Below, piece after piece: positions 1-8,314 of a stretch of DNA of 64,000 bases. Made by a program: the position numbers and the translations under genes. The stretch lies in contig NZ_JAQSIO010000004.1 in NCBI RefSeq assembly GCF_028649455.1, forward strand, positions 62,001 through 126,000, given 5' to 3'. The notes beneath the pieces are model-generated. The model was not told the origin of the DNA and ran no database searches. It saw only the letters and a program-made list of their open reading frames with translations. Each line of letters opens with the position of its first letter. The stretch's first letter is position 1. This stretch comes from Curvibacter microcysteis. GTDB taxonomy: Bacteria > Pseudomonadota > Gammaproteobacteria > Burkholderiales > Burkholderiaceae_C.

Positions 1-56
1 CTTTCGAAGCATTTTCGCTGTGCAGTTGGGGCATACACCGCAGCTTGTTCAGCGAA

Positions 57-107
57 GCCTCAGATTATACATATTTTTTCCTACATGCCAAAATTTTTTA
101 AAAATTC
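57..107 (-). promoter_or_regulatory. Strong sigma70-type promoter reading off the left edge
   Basis: On the minus strand there is a perfect -10 TATAAT (69-64) and a -35 TTGGCA (91-86) with a 16-bp spacer. An A/T-only tract directly upstream (92-107) resembles an UP element. Transcription would start near 57 and leave the window. The quality of the elements suggests a stable RNA or a highly expressed gene, but the transcribed part is too short to identify it. Confidence 0.6.
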
Positions 108-316
108 ATCGAACCGTGGCCCTGCCCCACAGGCGGAGGCGCCGGGCACCAAGGGCCGAACTGCGCCATGGCGTGAGGCGCTTGTTCGAGGGCAAGCGCA
201 GCACCGGACAAGGGCAAACCACCTGCCTTGCCCATGAGGGCTGACGTATGCTCGGTCCAAACAAGGCCACTGGCTGCCCTGCTCAGGCCGCCCATCGTTA
301 CCAGGAGACACTGCCC
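108..316. other. Spacer without recognisable gene
   Basis: This stretch separates the outward promoter from the first gene. Short open frames cross it but have no plausible ribosome binding site or family resemblance. It presumably holds the promoter of the downstream binding protein; I could not pick out a convincing -35/-10 pair. The AGGAGA ribosome site for the next gene is at 303-308. Confidence 0.5.
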
Positions 317-1303
317 ATGAACCGATCCAACACCTATTTGCCCCTCACACGCCGCGCCCTGGCGGGTTGGCTGGGCGCCAGCGCGCTGGGCTTGCAGGCG
401 CAGGAGCGCTTCCCCAGCAAACCCATCACTGTGGTCGTCCCCCAGGCTGCCGGCGGCGCCAACGATGCGATCGCCCGGGTGGTGGCACAAAAGCTCAGCG
501 AGCAACTGGGCCAGACCGTGTTGGTGGACAATCGCCCTGGAGCTGGCGGCAATGTGGGCACAGCCGCCACCGCGCGGGCCAAACCCGACGGCTACACCTT
601 GCTGCTGACAGCCGACAGTGCCCAGGTGATCAACCCCTGGCTTTACAAAAACACGGGCTTTGACCCCGTCAAGGACTTCGAGCCCATCGCCCCCGTGGCC
701 ACCGCCGGCTACGTGCTGGTGGCCAACCCCAGCTTCCCGGCGCGCAATCTGGCCGAACTGATCGCCCTGGCCAAGGCCAGCCCCGGCAAGTACGCGATTG
801 CCTCAGCGGGCAATGGCACGCTCAACCACCTGATTGGTGAAATGCTGCAAAAGGCGGCAGGCATCGACCTGCAGCACATCCCTTACAAGGGCTCCGCTGC
901 GGCCGCTACCGACGTGGTGGGCGGGCAGGTGCCACTGTCGGTCCAGAGCTTGCCGTCCTCCATTGCGTTCATCAAAACCGGCAAGCTCAAGGTGATCGGC
1001 GTGGTCAACCCCAAACGCATCGCTGCCCTGCCCGACAGCCCCACCATGGGCGAAACCCTGAAGGGCTTTGGCCAGACCCCTTGGTATGGGCTGTTCGCGC
1101 CTGCGGGCACACCGGCCGCCATCGTCAACCAGCTGCAGCAAGAGGTGAGCAAGGCCCTGGAGCAAAAAGAAGTCATTGAGCGCCTGGCCGCAGTGGGCTG
1201 CGAGCCCTTCAAAGGCAGCGCCACTCAACTGGCCGAGCTGGTGCGCGATGACCTGCAACGCTGGCAGAAGGTGGTCAAGGACACGGGCGCCACCCTGGAC
1301 TGA
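317..1303 (+). CDS. Tripartite tricarboxylate transporter substrate-binding protein (Bug/TctC family)
   Basis: A 328-residue periplasmic binding protein. The start at 317 follows AGGAGA by 8 bases, although the frame stays open upstream. The N-terminus has a twin arginine (LTRRALAG) before a hydrophobic stretch and cleavage near QAQ. Mature-protein hallmarks are PSKPITVVVPQAAGG, the NRPGAGGNVGT loop, PDGYTLL and the AGTPAAIV region, which define the Bug fold binding carboxylates. No TctA or TctB membrane gene lies nearby, so the transporter partner and the ligand are unknown. Orphan binding proteins of this kind are common in Burkholderiales. Confidence 0.93.
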   Translation: MNRSNTYLPLTRRALAGWLGASALGLQAQERFPSKPITVVVPQAAGGANDAIARVVAQKLSEQLGQTVLVDNRPGAGGNVGTAATARAKPDGYTLLLTADSAQVINPWLYKNTGFDPVKDFEPIAPVATAGYVLVANPSFPARNLAELIALAKASPGKYAIASAGNGTLNHLIGEMLQKAAGIDLQHIPYKGSAAAATDVVGGQVPLSVQSLPSSIAFIKTGKLKVIGVVNPKRIAALPDSPTMGETLKGFGQTPWYGLFAPAGTPAAIVNQLQQEVSKALEQKEVIERLAAVGCEPFKGSATQLAELVRDDLQRWQKVVKDTGATLD

Positions 1304-1496
1304 ACGCCCTCCCGCGCGGCGCCCGCTCACCCGATCGCCCGCCCCCACATCCCCGGCGGATAAAGCACGGTTCGCCGCCCGGATCGTCACGCTCGGGAGA
1401 CAATGGCGGCCTTCGGCGGGCACGGGCCCGCTGTGCCCAGCTGCGGCAGCCCACCTCTGCGGTGGACGGCTCCAGCCCCAGAGATTGAGAAAGCCC

Positions 1497-2270
1497 ATGA
1501 AAGTCGCCACCTGGAACGTCAACTCCCTGTCCGTTCGCCTGCCCCAAGTGCTGGACTGGCTGGCCGCCAACCCCGTTGATGCGCTGTGCCTGCAAGAGCT
1601 CAAGCTCAGCGACGACAAGTTCCCGGTCGCAGCACTGCAAGAGGCCGGCTACCACAGCGCCTTCTTTGGCCAAAAGACGTACAACGGCGTCGCCATCCTG
1701 AGCCGCAGCCCGCTGAGCGAGACGGTACGCAACATCCCGGGCTTTGAGGACGAACAGGCCCGCATCATCGCTGGCACCTTGCAGGGCGAAGATGGCCCGG
1801 TGCGCATCGTCAATGGCTACTTCGTCAACGGTCAAGCCCCCGACTCGGACAAGTTCGTCTACAAGATGCGCTGGCTGCAGGCGCTGCGCGACTGGCTGCA
1901 CAGCCAGCTCGAAGCGCACCCGCGTCTGGTGCTGCTGGGCGACTTCAACATCACGGCCGATGACCGCGACACCTGGGACCCCGAAGGCCTGCGCGAAACC
2001 ATCCACCACACCACGGCCGAGCGCGATGAGCTCAAGGCCCTGCTGGCCCTGGGCCTGCACGACGCCTTCCGCCTGTTCGAGCAGGCAGAGAAAAGCTACT
2101 CCTGGTGGGACTACCGCGAGTTCGCCTTCCGGCGCAACCGAGGCCTGCGCATCGACTACGCCCTGGTCAGCGAAGCCCTCAAACCCCAGGTCAGCGCCTG
2201 CGTGATCGACCGGGCCCCCCGCAAAAATGAACGCCCCAGCGACCACACCCCCGTGGTGGTGACGTTCTGA
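1497..2270 (+). CDS. xthA: Exodeoxyribonuclease III (AP endonuclease)
   Basis: A 257-residue EEP-fold nuclease. Exonuclease III cuts 5' of abasic sites and degrades duplex DNA 3' to 5' in base-excision repair. Motifs in order are TWNVNSLSVRL at the N-terminus (Asn), CLQELKL (metal-binding Glu), GDFNITADDRD (Asp/Asn) and the C-terminal SDHTPVVV with the catalytic Asp-His pair. Length is normal for the family. The start at 1497 opens directly into the conserved MKVATWNVNSL; the frame continues upstream but without family similarity. It converges with ntrC. Confidence 0.95.
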   Translation: MKVATWNVNSLSVRLPQVLDWLAANPVDALCLQELKLSDDKFPVAALQEAGYHSAFFGQKTYNGVAILSRSPLSETVRNIPGFEDEQARIIAGTLQGEDGPVRIVNGYFVNGQAPDSDKFVYKMRWLQALRDWLHSQLEAHPRLVLLGDFNITADDRDTWDPEGLRETIHHTTAERDELKALLALGLHDAFRLFEQAEKSYSWWDYREFAFRRNRGLRIDYALVSEALKPQVSACVIDRAPRKNERPSDHTPVVVTF

Positions 2271-2348
2271 GCGTGTCGCCCGCGCGGTCCCATCCATCGC
2301 AGAAACGCGCCCCACCCTCCACCCCGCTCACCGAGCGCTCCAAGAGAT

Positions 2349-2380
2349 ACACCGCAGCAAACCAGCGCTTGCAGCGGTGT
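2349..2380. repeat. Inverted repeat in the xthA/ntrC convergent spacer
   Basis: ACACCGC (2349-2355) pairs with GCGGTGT (2374-2380). An inner GCAA/TTGC pairing follows a single A/A mismatch, around an 8-base loop. It sits between two convergent genes, so it may end transcription from one or both sides. There is no T-tract, so an intrinsic terminator is not proven. Confidence 0.4.
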
Positions 2381-2422
2381 GGATGAGCCTGGCGTGCCGC
2401 TTGCGACCGCGCCCAAGCAGGC

Positions 2423-4015
2423 TTACTCCAGCCCCAGCTCCTGGATCTTGCGTGTGATGGTGTTGCGCCCAATGCCCAGCTTTTGTGCCGCTTCGATGCG
2501 GCGGCCTCGGGTGTTGGCCAGGGCGGTCAAGATCAGCTTGGATTCAAAGCGGCGCGTCAACTCGTCCCACACATCGTGGCGGCCGGTGGCCAGCAACTCC
2601 AAGGCTTCGGTTTCCAGGCCCAACTCCCAACCCGAGGCCCGCTTGGCCAGGGCGGCGGCCGGCAGGGGCATGGCCTCATCGCCCGCGGCTTCCAGCGCCA
2701 GGCCATCAGCCCCCATCACGGGCAGGCCTGACACCGGCGCCAGGGATGCACCAGGCAGCTCCACGCGCACCGGCGTCGGCTCCAGGGCAACAGCCGCCGG
2801 GTGATAAGACGCCGAATTGATGGCGCCCCCCACCCCGGAGCCGCCCAAGACCTCGGGCGGCAAATCCTTGGCCTCGATGACTTGGGCCGGTGCCATGACC
2901 GTCAACCAGTGGCAGATGTTCTCCAACTGACGCACGTTGCCCGGGAAGTTGAAGCCCCCCAGTTGGGCCAGGGCGGTGTCAGCGATTCGCTTGGGCTCCA
3001 CGCCCAACTGCTTGGCGCTTTGCTGCAGGAAATGACGCGTCAGCATGGGCACGTCTTCCTTGCGCTCACGCAGCGCTGGCAGGCGCAGGCGGATCACGTT
3101 GAGGCGGTGGAACAAGTCCTCGCGGAACACGCCGTCCTTGACGCGCTGCTCCAGGTCCTGATGGGTGGCCGCAATGACGCGCACATTGGCTTTGACGGCG
3201 TTGTGCCCCCCCACGCGGTAGAAGTGGCCATCTGACAACACACGCAGCAAACGGGTTTGCAGGTCGAAGGGCATGTCGCCGATTTCGTCCAAAAACAGCG
3301 TGCCGCCCTCGGCTTGTTCAAAACGGCCACGGCGCATGGTCTGGGCGCCCGTGAAGGCGCCACGCTCATGGCCAAACAGCTCGGACTCCAGCAGGTCCTT
3401 GGGGATGGCGGCGGTGTTGATGGCCACAAAGGGGCCGTTGGCGCGCGGCGAATGCTTGTGCAGGGCGCGCGCCACCAGCTCTTTACCCGAGCCGGATTCG
3501 CCGGTGATCATCACCGTCACATTGCTTTGACTCAAGCGGCCGATGGCGCGGAACACGTCCTGCATGGCTGGCGCTTGGCCCAGCATCTCAGGCGTGGCGG
3601 CCATGCGTTCTTCGGCCACTTCTTCGCGCTGGCTTTCTTCGACCGCGCGGCGGATCAACTCCACCGCCTTGGGCAGGTCAAAGGGTTTGGGCAGGTATTC
3701 GAAGGCGCCGCCCTGGAAGGCCGAGACCGCACTGTCCAGGTCCGAGAAGGCCGTCATGATGATGACGGGCAAGCCGGGGTGGCGCTCCTTGACCTTGCTC
3801 AGCAGGTCCAGGCCCGAACCGCCTGGCATGCGGATGTCGCTGACCAGCACCTGCGGGCCCTGGTTGTCCACATCGTCTTCGCCGATGTCGTCCAGCGCCG
3901 CCAGCACCTCGCGCGGGTTGGTGAAGCTGCGCGTGGGCAGCTCTTCCCGCAACAGCGCTTTTTCGAGCACGAAGCGGATCGATTGATCGTCATCTACTAT
4001 CCAGATCGGCTTCAT
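2423..4015 (-). CDS. ntrC: Nitrogen regulation response regulator NtrC (GlnG)
   Basis: A 530-residue sigma54-dependent activator of nitrogen-assimilation genes. The receiver domain (about 1-120) has the acidic pocket DDD at 8-10 and the phosphoacceptor Asp60 in LVSDIRMPG. The AAA+ domain has Walker A GESGSGKE (about 172-179), the sigma54-contacting GAFTGA loop (about 219-224) and Walker B FLDE. A Fis-type helix-turn-helix ends the protein. AAGGTGG precedes ATG 4015 by 9 bases, which favours it over a GTG two codons upstream. Its gene follows ntrB by 40 bases in the same operon. The linker between AAA+ and HTH is Pro/Ala/Val-rich. Confidence 0.96.
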   Translation of the reverse strand: MKPIWIVDDDQSIRFVLEKALLREELPTRSFTNPREVLAALDDIGEDDVDNQGPQVLVSDIRMPGGSGLDLLSKVKERHPGLPVIIMTAFSDLDSAVSAFQGGAFEYLPKPFDLPKAVELIRRAVEESQREEVAEERMAATPEMLGQAPAMQDVFRAIGRLSQSNVTVMITGESGSGKELVARALHKHSPRANGPFVAINTAAIPKDLLESELFGHERGAFTGAQTMRRGRFEQAEGGTLFLDEIGDMPFDLQTRLLRVLSDGHFYRVGGHNAVKANVRVIAATHQDLEQRVKDGVFREDLFHRLNVIRLRLPALRERKEDVPMLTRHFLQQSAKQLGVEPKRIADTALAQLGGFNFPGNVRQLENICHWLTVMAPAQVIEAKDLPPEVLGGSGVGGAINSASYHPAAVALEPTPVRVELPGASLAPVSGLPVMGADGLALEAAGDEAMPLPAAALAKRASGWELGLETEALELLATGRHDVWDELTRRFESKLILTALANTRGRRIEAAQKLGIGRNTITRKIQELGLE

Positions 4016-4055
4016 GAGCACTTACCACCTTAGGTCAATTTGTTGTCAATCAAAG

Positions 4056-5141
4056 TCAGGGCAAGGGAATCAATATCTTGAAATCCGTCCTCCCTGGCAC
4101 GCTATCGCACTCGATCAAACCGTGGTGTTGCTGCACAAAAGTCTGTGCCAGCGTCAGCCCCAGGCCGGAACCACCATCACGCCCTGAAACAAGGGGGTAG
4201 AAGATGCGGTCCTTGATCGAGTCCGGCACGCCGGGCCCGTTGTCGATGACATGCAATTCCAGTGCCAGTCGGTAGCGCTGTTTGCCAAAAGTAACCTGCC
4301 GCGCAATGCGCGAGCGGAAGATGATCTGCCCGTCGCCTGCGGCCACTCGATCGGCCAAGGCCTGGGCGGCGTTGTGGGCGATGTTGAGCACCGCCTGGAT
4401 GAGTTGCTCACGGTCGCCGCGGAACTCGGGGATCGAGGTGTCGTAGTCCCGCACCACGCGCAGACCACGCGGAAACTCGGCCAAGATCAGGGAGCGCACG
4501 CGCTCGCACACCTCGTGGATGTTGACGTCCCCGACCACATGCGGGCGCCGGTGCGGTGCCAGCAACCGGTCCACCAGGGTTTGCAGGCGATCGGCCTCGT
4601 GGATGATGACCTGGGTGTACTCGATCAGGTCGCGCGACTCGACCTCCATCTGCAGCAACTGGGCTGCGCCGCGGATGCCCCCCAGCGGATTCTTGATCTC
4701 GTGGGCCAGGTTGCGGATCAGCTCTTTGTTGGCCTGGGCCTGGTCAATCAGCCGCTCCTCGCGGTCCTGGCGGGCCTGCTGTTCCAAGGGCAACAGCTCG
4801 ATGATCACCTCGCCGGGTCGATCCGTCTGGGCCACGATCACATGCACCAGCACCGGGTCGTGGTTGAAGCGCTTGAGCCAGGCGTCGTAACGCAGCGCGG
4901 CGAATTCATTGCTGCCGGCGCCTTCCAGCGCATTGCGCAGGATCTGCGGCTCGGAAAAGAAGTCGGCAAATTGGGAGCCTTCGATCGTGCGGCGCGAGGT
5001 GCCAATGGCATCTTCCAGCGCGGCATTGGCAAACACCACCGTGCCATCAATGCGCACCACAGCGACCAAGGTCGCCAGCAGGTCAAAGGGTTGAAAGGCC
5101 GCCAAAACGGGGGTCGGTACCGGGGGGGATTGGCGGCTCAT
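4056..5141 (-). CDS. ntrB: Nitrogen regulation sensor kinase/phosphatase NtrB (GlnL)
   Basis: A 361-residue cytoplasmic histidine kinase that phosphorylates NtrC under nitrogen limitation and, with PII, dephosphorylates it. A PAS-like sensor region (about 15-110) precedes the H-box with His147 (NLAHEIKNPLGGIRG), which is typical of NtrB. The N-box reads NIAHNAAQAL, and the G-boxes are DNGPGVPD and GGSGLGLTLAQ. No transmembrane segment is visible, consistent with the soluble family. Its start overlaps the end of the upstream small gene by 4 bases (ATGA type), so the two are probably translationally coupled. Confidence 0.95.
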   Translation of the reverse strand: MSRQSPPVPTPVLAAFQPFDLLATLVAVVRIDGTVVFANAALEDAIGTSRRTIEGSQFADFFSEPQILRNALEGAGSNEFAALRYDAWLKRFNHDPVLVHVIVAQTDRPGEVIIELLPLEQQARQDREERLIDQAQANKELIRNLAHEIKNPLGGIRGAAQLLQMEVESRDLIEYTQVIIHEADRLQTLVDRLLAPHRRPHVVGDVNIHEVCERVRSLILAEFPRGLRVVRDYDTSIPEFRGDREQLIQAVLNIAHNAAQALADRVAAGDGQIIFRSRIARQVTFGKQRYRLALELHVIDNGPGVPDSIKDRIFYPLVSGRDGGSGLGLTLAQTFVQQHHGLIECDSVPGRTDFKILIPLP

Positions 5142-5617
5142 TTGAGGCGCGCCATTTCACGCTTGATACCGGCCACGTCGGCCTCGGCACGGGTCAGCGA
5201 CTCCTTGAGGGCCGCCACCCGGTCAAGATACTTCTGGTAATTCTTGGCTTCTCCGCCTTGTTTGTCAGGCTCGCCGTTGTTGTATTCCTTTTGCAGTTCA
5301 GCCAGGCGGGCCTCGGCTTTGCGCAATTCGGATTCAAGGATGGCCCGAGCATCAGCATCGCGGGCTTTTTGCTCACTGTTGTCGACCTTCGGCGCACCGG
5401 GTGGAGCGGTCACGACGCGACCGGGCTCAGCCGGATTGGTCGCCGGACGGGTCCCCGGAACCACCGTCACATTGCCACCTTCGACCAGCTTGCAGTCTTT
5501 GGACCGCGCAGCGGAGACCGTGTTGGTGTATTCATTGCCGCAACGGTAAATGCGGTCTTGCGCCAAGGCGGGGCCTGCCAAAAGGACCAGCAGGGGGATC
5601 AGTACAGCGTGTTTCAT
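5138..5617 (-). CDS. Small exported DUF4124-like protein upstream of ntrB
   Basis: A 159-residue protein with a clear Sec signal peptide (MKHAVLIPLLVLLAGPALAQ). Next comes a short motif IYRCGNEYTNT with Cys residues resembling the DUF4124 domain. A Pro/Gly-rich linker leads to a charged coiled-coil tail (about 90-159, rich in Lys, Glu and Ala). The function is unknown. It is the first gene of the ntrBC transcription unit and overlaps ntrB by 4 bases. Nothing links it mechanistically to nitrogen control beyond that. Confidence 0.8.
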   Translation of the reverse strand: MKHAVLIPLLVLLAGPALAQDRIYRCGNEYTNTVSAARSKDCKLVEGGNVTVVPGTRPATNPAEPGRVVTAPPGAPKVDNSEQKARDADARAILESELRKAEARLAELQKEYNNGEPDKQGGEAKNYQKYLDRVAALKESLTRAEADVAGIKREMARLK

Positions 5618-5728
5618 ACGTCCAGTTCAACGCCCTTGCGGGCAGCTTGGCAAGTATCCCCCAATCGCTCTGCCCCGAGAAGGCAAAGCCCGATCAGCCA
5701 GCAGCCTATGCCTGGGATAGACACCATG

Positions 5729-5757
5729 AAAAAAGGGCAGCCGAAGCTGCCCTTTTT
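5729..5757 (-). terminator. Intrinsic terminator of glnA
   Basis: A 7-bp GC stem GGGCAGC/GCTGCCC closes on a loop that reads TTCG in the glnA transcript (an extra-stable UUCG tetraloop). It is flanked by five As and five Ts, so it could work in both directions. It lies 21 bases past the glnA stop and separates glnA from the ntrBC unit, so ntrBC needs its own promoter, presumably in 5618-5728. Confidence 0.92.
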
Positions 5758-5778
5758 GCGCCATGCATGGCCCTGTGA

Positions 5779-7194
5779 TTACAGGGAGTAGTACATGTCG
5801 TATTCGACGGGGTGAACCGACATGCGGAAGCGGTTGACTTCTTGCATCTTCAGATCGATGTAGGCATCGATCATGGAGTCGGTGAACACGCCACCCTTGG
5901 TCAGGAACGCGCGGTCCTTGTCCAGGGCTTCCAGGGCTTGATCCAGGCTGTGGCAGACGGTCGGCACCAGTGCGTCCTCTTCGGGCGGCAGGTGGTACAG
6001 GTCCTTGGTGGCCGCTTCGCCGGGGTGGATCTTGTTTTCCACGCCGTCCAGACCAGCCATCAACAGGGCAGCAAAGCCCAGGTACGGGTTCATCAGCGGA
6101 TCGGGGAAGCGGGCTTCCACGCGACGGCCCTTCGGGTTCGACACGAATGGGATGCGGATCGAAGCGGACCGGTTCTTGGCCGAGTAGGCCAGCTTCACCG
6201 GGGCTTCGAAGTGAGGCACCAGGCGCTTGTAGCTGTTGGTACCCGGGTTGGTGATGGCGTTCAGGGCACGGGCGTGCTTGATGATGCCGCCGATGTAGTA
6301 CAGGGCGAAATCAGACAGGCCAGCGTAGCCGTCACCGGCGAACAGGTTCTTGCCGTCCTTCCAGACCGACTGGTGAACGTGCATGCCGGAGCCGTTGTCA
6401 CCGTGGTAGGGCTTGGGCATGAAGGTGGCCGTCTTGCCGTAAGCGTTGGCCACGTTGTGGATCACGTACTTTTGCAGGATGGTCCAGTCAGCGCGTTCCA
6501 CCAGGGTGCTGAAACGGGTGCCGATTTCGTTTTGGCCAGCGCCAGCCACTTCGTGGTGGAACACTTCGACCGGGATGCCCAGGGATTCGAGGATCAGGGA
6601 CATTTCAGCGCGCATGTCTTGCGTGCTGTCGACCGGGGGCACCGGGAAGTAACCGCCCTTGACGGTCGGACGGTGACCGCGGTTGCCGCCTTCGAGCTTG
6701 GAGCCGGTGTTCCACGGGGCTTCGTACTCTTCGATTTCGTAGAAGGTGTTTTGCGGCTCGGTGCTCCAACGGATGCCATCGAAGATGAAGAATTCGGGTT
6801 CCGGACCGAAGAAGGCGGTGTCGCCCATGCCCGAAGCCTTCAGGTAGGCTTCAGCGCGCTTGGCGATCGAACGCGGGTCGCGGTCGTAGGACTTGCCGTC
6901 AGCCGGTTCCACCACATCGCAGGTCAGGATGAGGGTGGTTTCTTCGAAGAAGGGGTCGATGTTGGCGGTGTTCGGATCCGGCACCAGCAGCATGTCAGAG
7001 GCTTCAATGCCTTTCCAACCAGCGATGGAAGAACCGTCAAAAGCGTGCCCCGACGTGAACTTGTCTTCGTCAAAGTGGGACACAGGAACCGTGGTGTGCT
7101 GCTGCTTGCCACGGGTATCGGTGAAGCGGAAGTCGATGAACTTGACTTCGTTTTCCTTCACCAACTTCATCACGTCTGCGACGGTCTTTGCCAT
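5779..7194 (-). CDS. glnA: Glutamine synthetase, type I
   Basis: A 471-residue enzyme making glutamine from glutamate, ammonia and ATP, as a cytoplasmic dodecamer. Visible signatures are FDGSSIAGW, the catalytic [11 protein letters not shown] segment, the nucleotide-binding [27 protein letters not shown]-like [11 protein letters not shown], and the adenylylation site Tyr400 in DLYHLPPEE. The last means activity is likely tuned by GlnE. GGAGATCCTG gives a good ribosome site for ATG 7194. A sigma54 promoter and NtrC-type sites lie upstream, so expression should rise under nitrogen limitation. Confidence 0.98.
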   Translation of the reverse strand: MAKTVADVMKLVKENEVKFIDFRFTDTRGKQQHTTVPVSHFDEDKFTSGHAFDGSSIAGWKGIEASDMLLVPDPNTANIDPFFEETTLILTCDVVEPADGKSYDRDPRSIAKRAEAYLKASGMGDTAFFGPEPEFFIFDGIRWSTEPQNTFYEIEEYEAPWNTGSKLEGGNRGHRPTVKGGYFPVPPVDSTQDMRAEMSLILESLGIPVEVFHHEVAGAGQNEIGTRFSTLVERADWTILQKYVIHNVANAYGKTATFMPKPYHGDNGSGMHVHQSVWKDGKNLFAGDGYAGLSDFALYYIGGIIKHARALNAITNPGTNSYKRLVPHFEAPVKLAYSAKNRSASIRIPFVSNPKGRRVEARFPDPLMNPYLGFAALLMAGLDGVENKIHPGEAATKDLYHLPPEEDALVPTVCHSLDQALEALDKDRAFLTKGGVFTDSMIDAYIDLKMQEVNRFRMSVHPVEYDMYYSL

Positions 7195-7246
7195 CAGGAT
7201 CTCCTGGGTTGAGGCTGGTTAAAAAATCAATGACTCAAAGGGGAAT

Positions 7247-7260
7247 GCAGTTTTTGTGCC
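7247..7260 (-). promoter_or_regulatory. Sigma54 (RpoN) promoter of glnA
   Basis: On the minus strand the element reads TTGGCAC-AAAAA-CTGCA. It has GG at 7260-7259 and GC at 7248-7247 separated by exactly 10 bases, as the -24/-12 class requires. Only one base of the core TTGCA half differs from consensus. The start site would fall near 7235, giving a leader of about 41 bases before the glnA ATG. Confidence 0.85.
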
Positions 7261-7384
7261 AAAGCTTGGTGCACGACACTCGCAGCCCACGGCCGTATTT
7301 TGCCTTGCCAGCAGGCCGTTGCCGGCATTTTGCCCCCTCAAGCCCACCTGCCGAGCTCGTTATTTTTACTCAAGCCCCGTGGAA

Positions 7385-7401
7385 TGCATTGTTTTGGTGC
7401 A
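7385..7401. promoter_or_regulatory. NtrC-type binding site, upstream copy 2
   Basis: TGCATTG-TTT-TGGTGCA fits the 17-bp NtrC dyad with a perfect right half (TGGTGCA) and a weaker left half. Its centre is about 158 bp upstream of the predicted glnA start and 26 bp from the neighbouring site. This is enhancer-like spacing. Confidence 0.65.
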
Positions 7402-7410
7402 AAACAGAAA

Positions 7411-7427
7411 TGCACCAACTTGGTTCA
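7411..7427. promoter_or_regulatory. NtrC-type binding site, upstream copy 1
   Basis: TGCACCA-ACT-TGGTTCA matches the NtrC dyad TGCACCA-N3-TGGTGCA with one mismatch. It is about 184 bp upstream of the predicted sigma54 start. It ends 5 bases before the stop codon of the upstream CinA-like gene. Confidence 0.78.
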
Positions 7428-7432
7428 AAACA

Positions 7433-8314
7433 TCAACGCACCATTTCAGGGCCCAGCTTGACCTCAAAGCGATGCAGGCCAGCCAGCAGGGCGGGGTAGG
7501 CTTGCAAAACCATCGTCGGGTCCCCTTTGACGCCCAACTCAATGTGCCGGCCGTACTGGGGGTGGTCCACGCTGGGCAGGCTGAACACCTTGACCCCGGC
7601 ATGGGCTCGTTCGATGTCTTCCATCAGCGGTGTCAGGGCCGCCTCCATGGCGCCAAAAACGATCACCGACTTCTCGACGTGGGGCACCCGGTTGAACAAA
7701 TGCGCATAGTGGGTGTCCAGCACCCATTCGATCATCGGCCAGGCCATGACCGGAAAGCCTGGCACAAAGTGCACTGCTCCCCCGCCCGAGCCCTGGCAGG
7801 AGAAGCCAGCAATCTTGTTGTAGGGGTTGGGGATGATGGTGGCCGAGGCTGGGAACACCCCCATGTTCAGGCGGTGCACGTTGTCGTCACGTTCGGGCTC
7901 GTAGGGAAGGCCTTGCTCGCGCGCCACGTCTTGCATGCGTTCGCGAATCAGATCCGCCGCCTGCGGGTGCAGCTGCAGGGGCTGGCCCAAGGCACGGCCC
8001 GCACATTGACGGGTGTGATCGTCTGGCGTGGCGCCAATGCCACCGCATGAAAACACGGCATCGCCCGAAGCAAAGGCCCGGGCCAAGGTGGCTTCCAGGC
8101 GTTGCGGCGAATCGCCAACGTAATCCGCCCAGGCCAATTGCAGACCACGCGCGCCCAGCAGTTCGATGACTTTGGGCATGTGCTTGTCAGCACGCTTGCC
8201 CGACATGATCTCGTCACCGACGATGATCAAGCCAAAAGGACGCAGCGCCTCAGGGAAGGCGGGGAGGCTCGGCGCCGCTGCCGATGGGGAGGGAGGGAGG
8301 TGGGTTGGGCTCAT
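7433..8314 (-). CDS. CinA-like molybdopterin-binding domain protein (competence/damage-inducible protein A family)
   Basis: A 293-residue protein with the MoaB/MogA-like fold: LIIVGDEIMSGKRADKH (about 29-45) and SCGGIGATPDDHT (about 89-101) are the family signatures. It lacks the C-terminal nicotinamide-nucleotide deamidase domain of full CinA, so a deamidase role should not be assumed. The N-terminus is Pro/Ala/Ser-rich. AGGA lies 7 bases before ATG 8314. The start codon lies inside the last 65 bases of the upstream EI24 gene, so the two are probably co-transcribed. Confidence 0.88.
   Translation of the reverse strand: MSPTHLPPSPSAAAPSLPAFPEALRPFGLIIVGDEIMSGKRADKHMPKVIELLGARGLQLAWADYVGDSPQRLEATLARAFASGDAVFSCGGIGATPDDHTRQCAGRALGQPLQLHPQAADLIRERMQDVAREQGLPYEPERDDNVHRLNMGVFPASATIIPNPYNKIAGFSCQGSGGGAVHFVPGFPVMAWPMIEWVLDTHYAHLFNRVPHVEKSVIVFGAMEAALTPLMEDIERAHAGVKVFSLPSVDHPQYGRHIELGVKGDPTMVLQAYPALLAGLHRFEVKLGPEMVR

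Noticed and set aside
7257-7273. Third NtrC site over the -24 element of glnA
   Set aside because: Only the TGGTGCA half is good; the left half matches 4 of 7 positions, so I list it only as a weak possibility.
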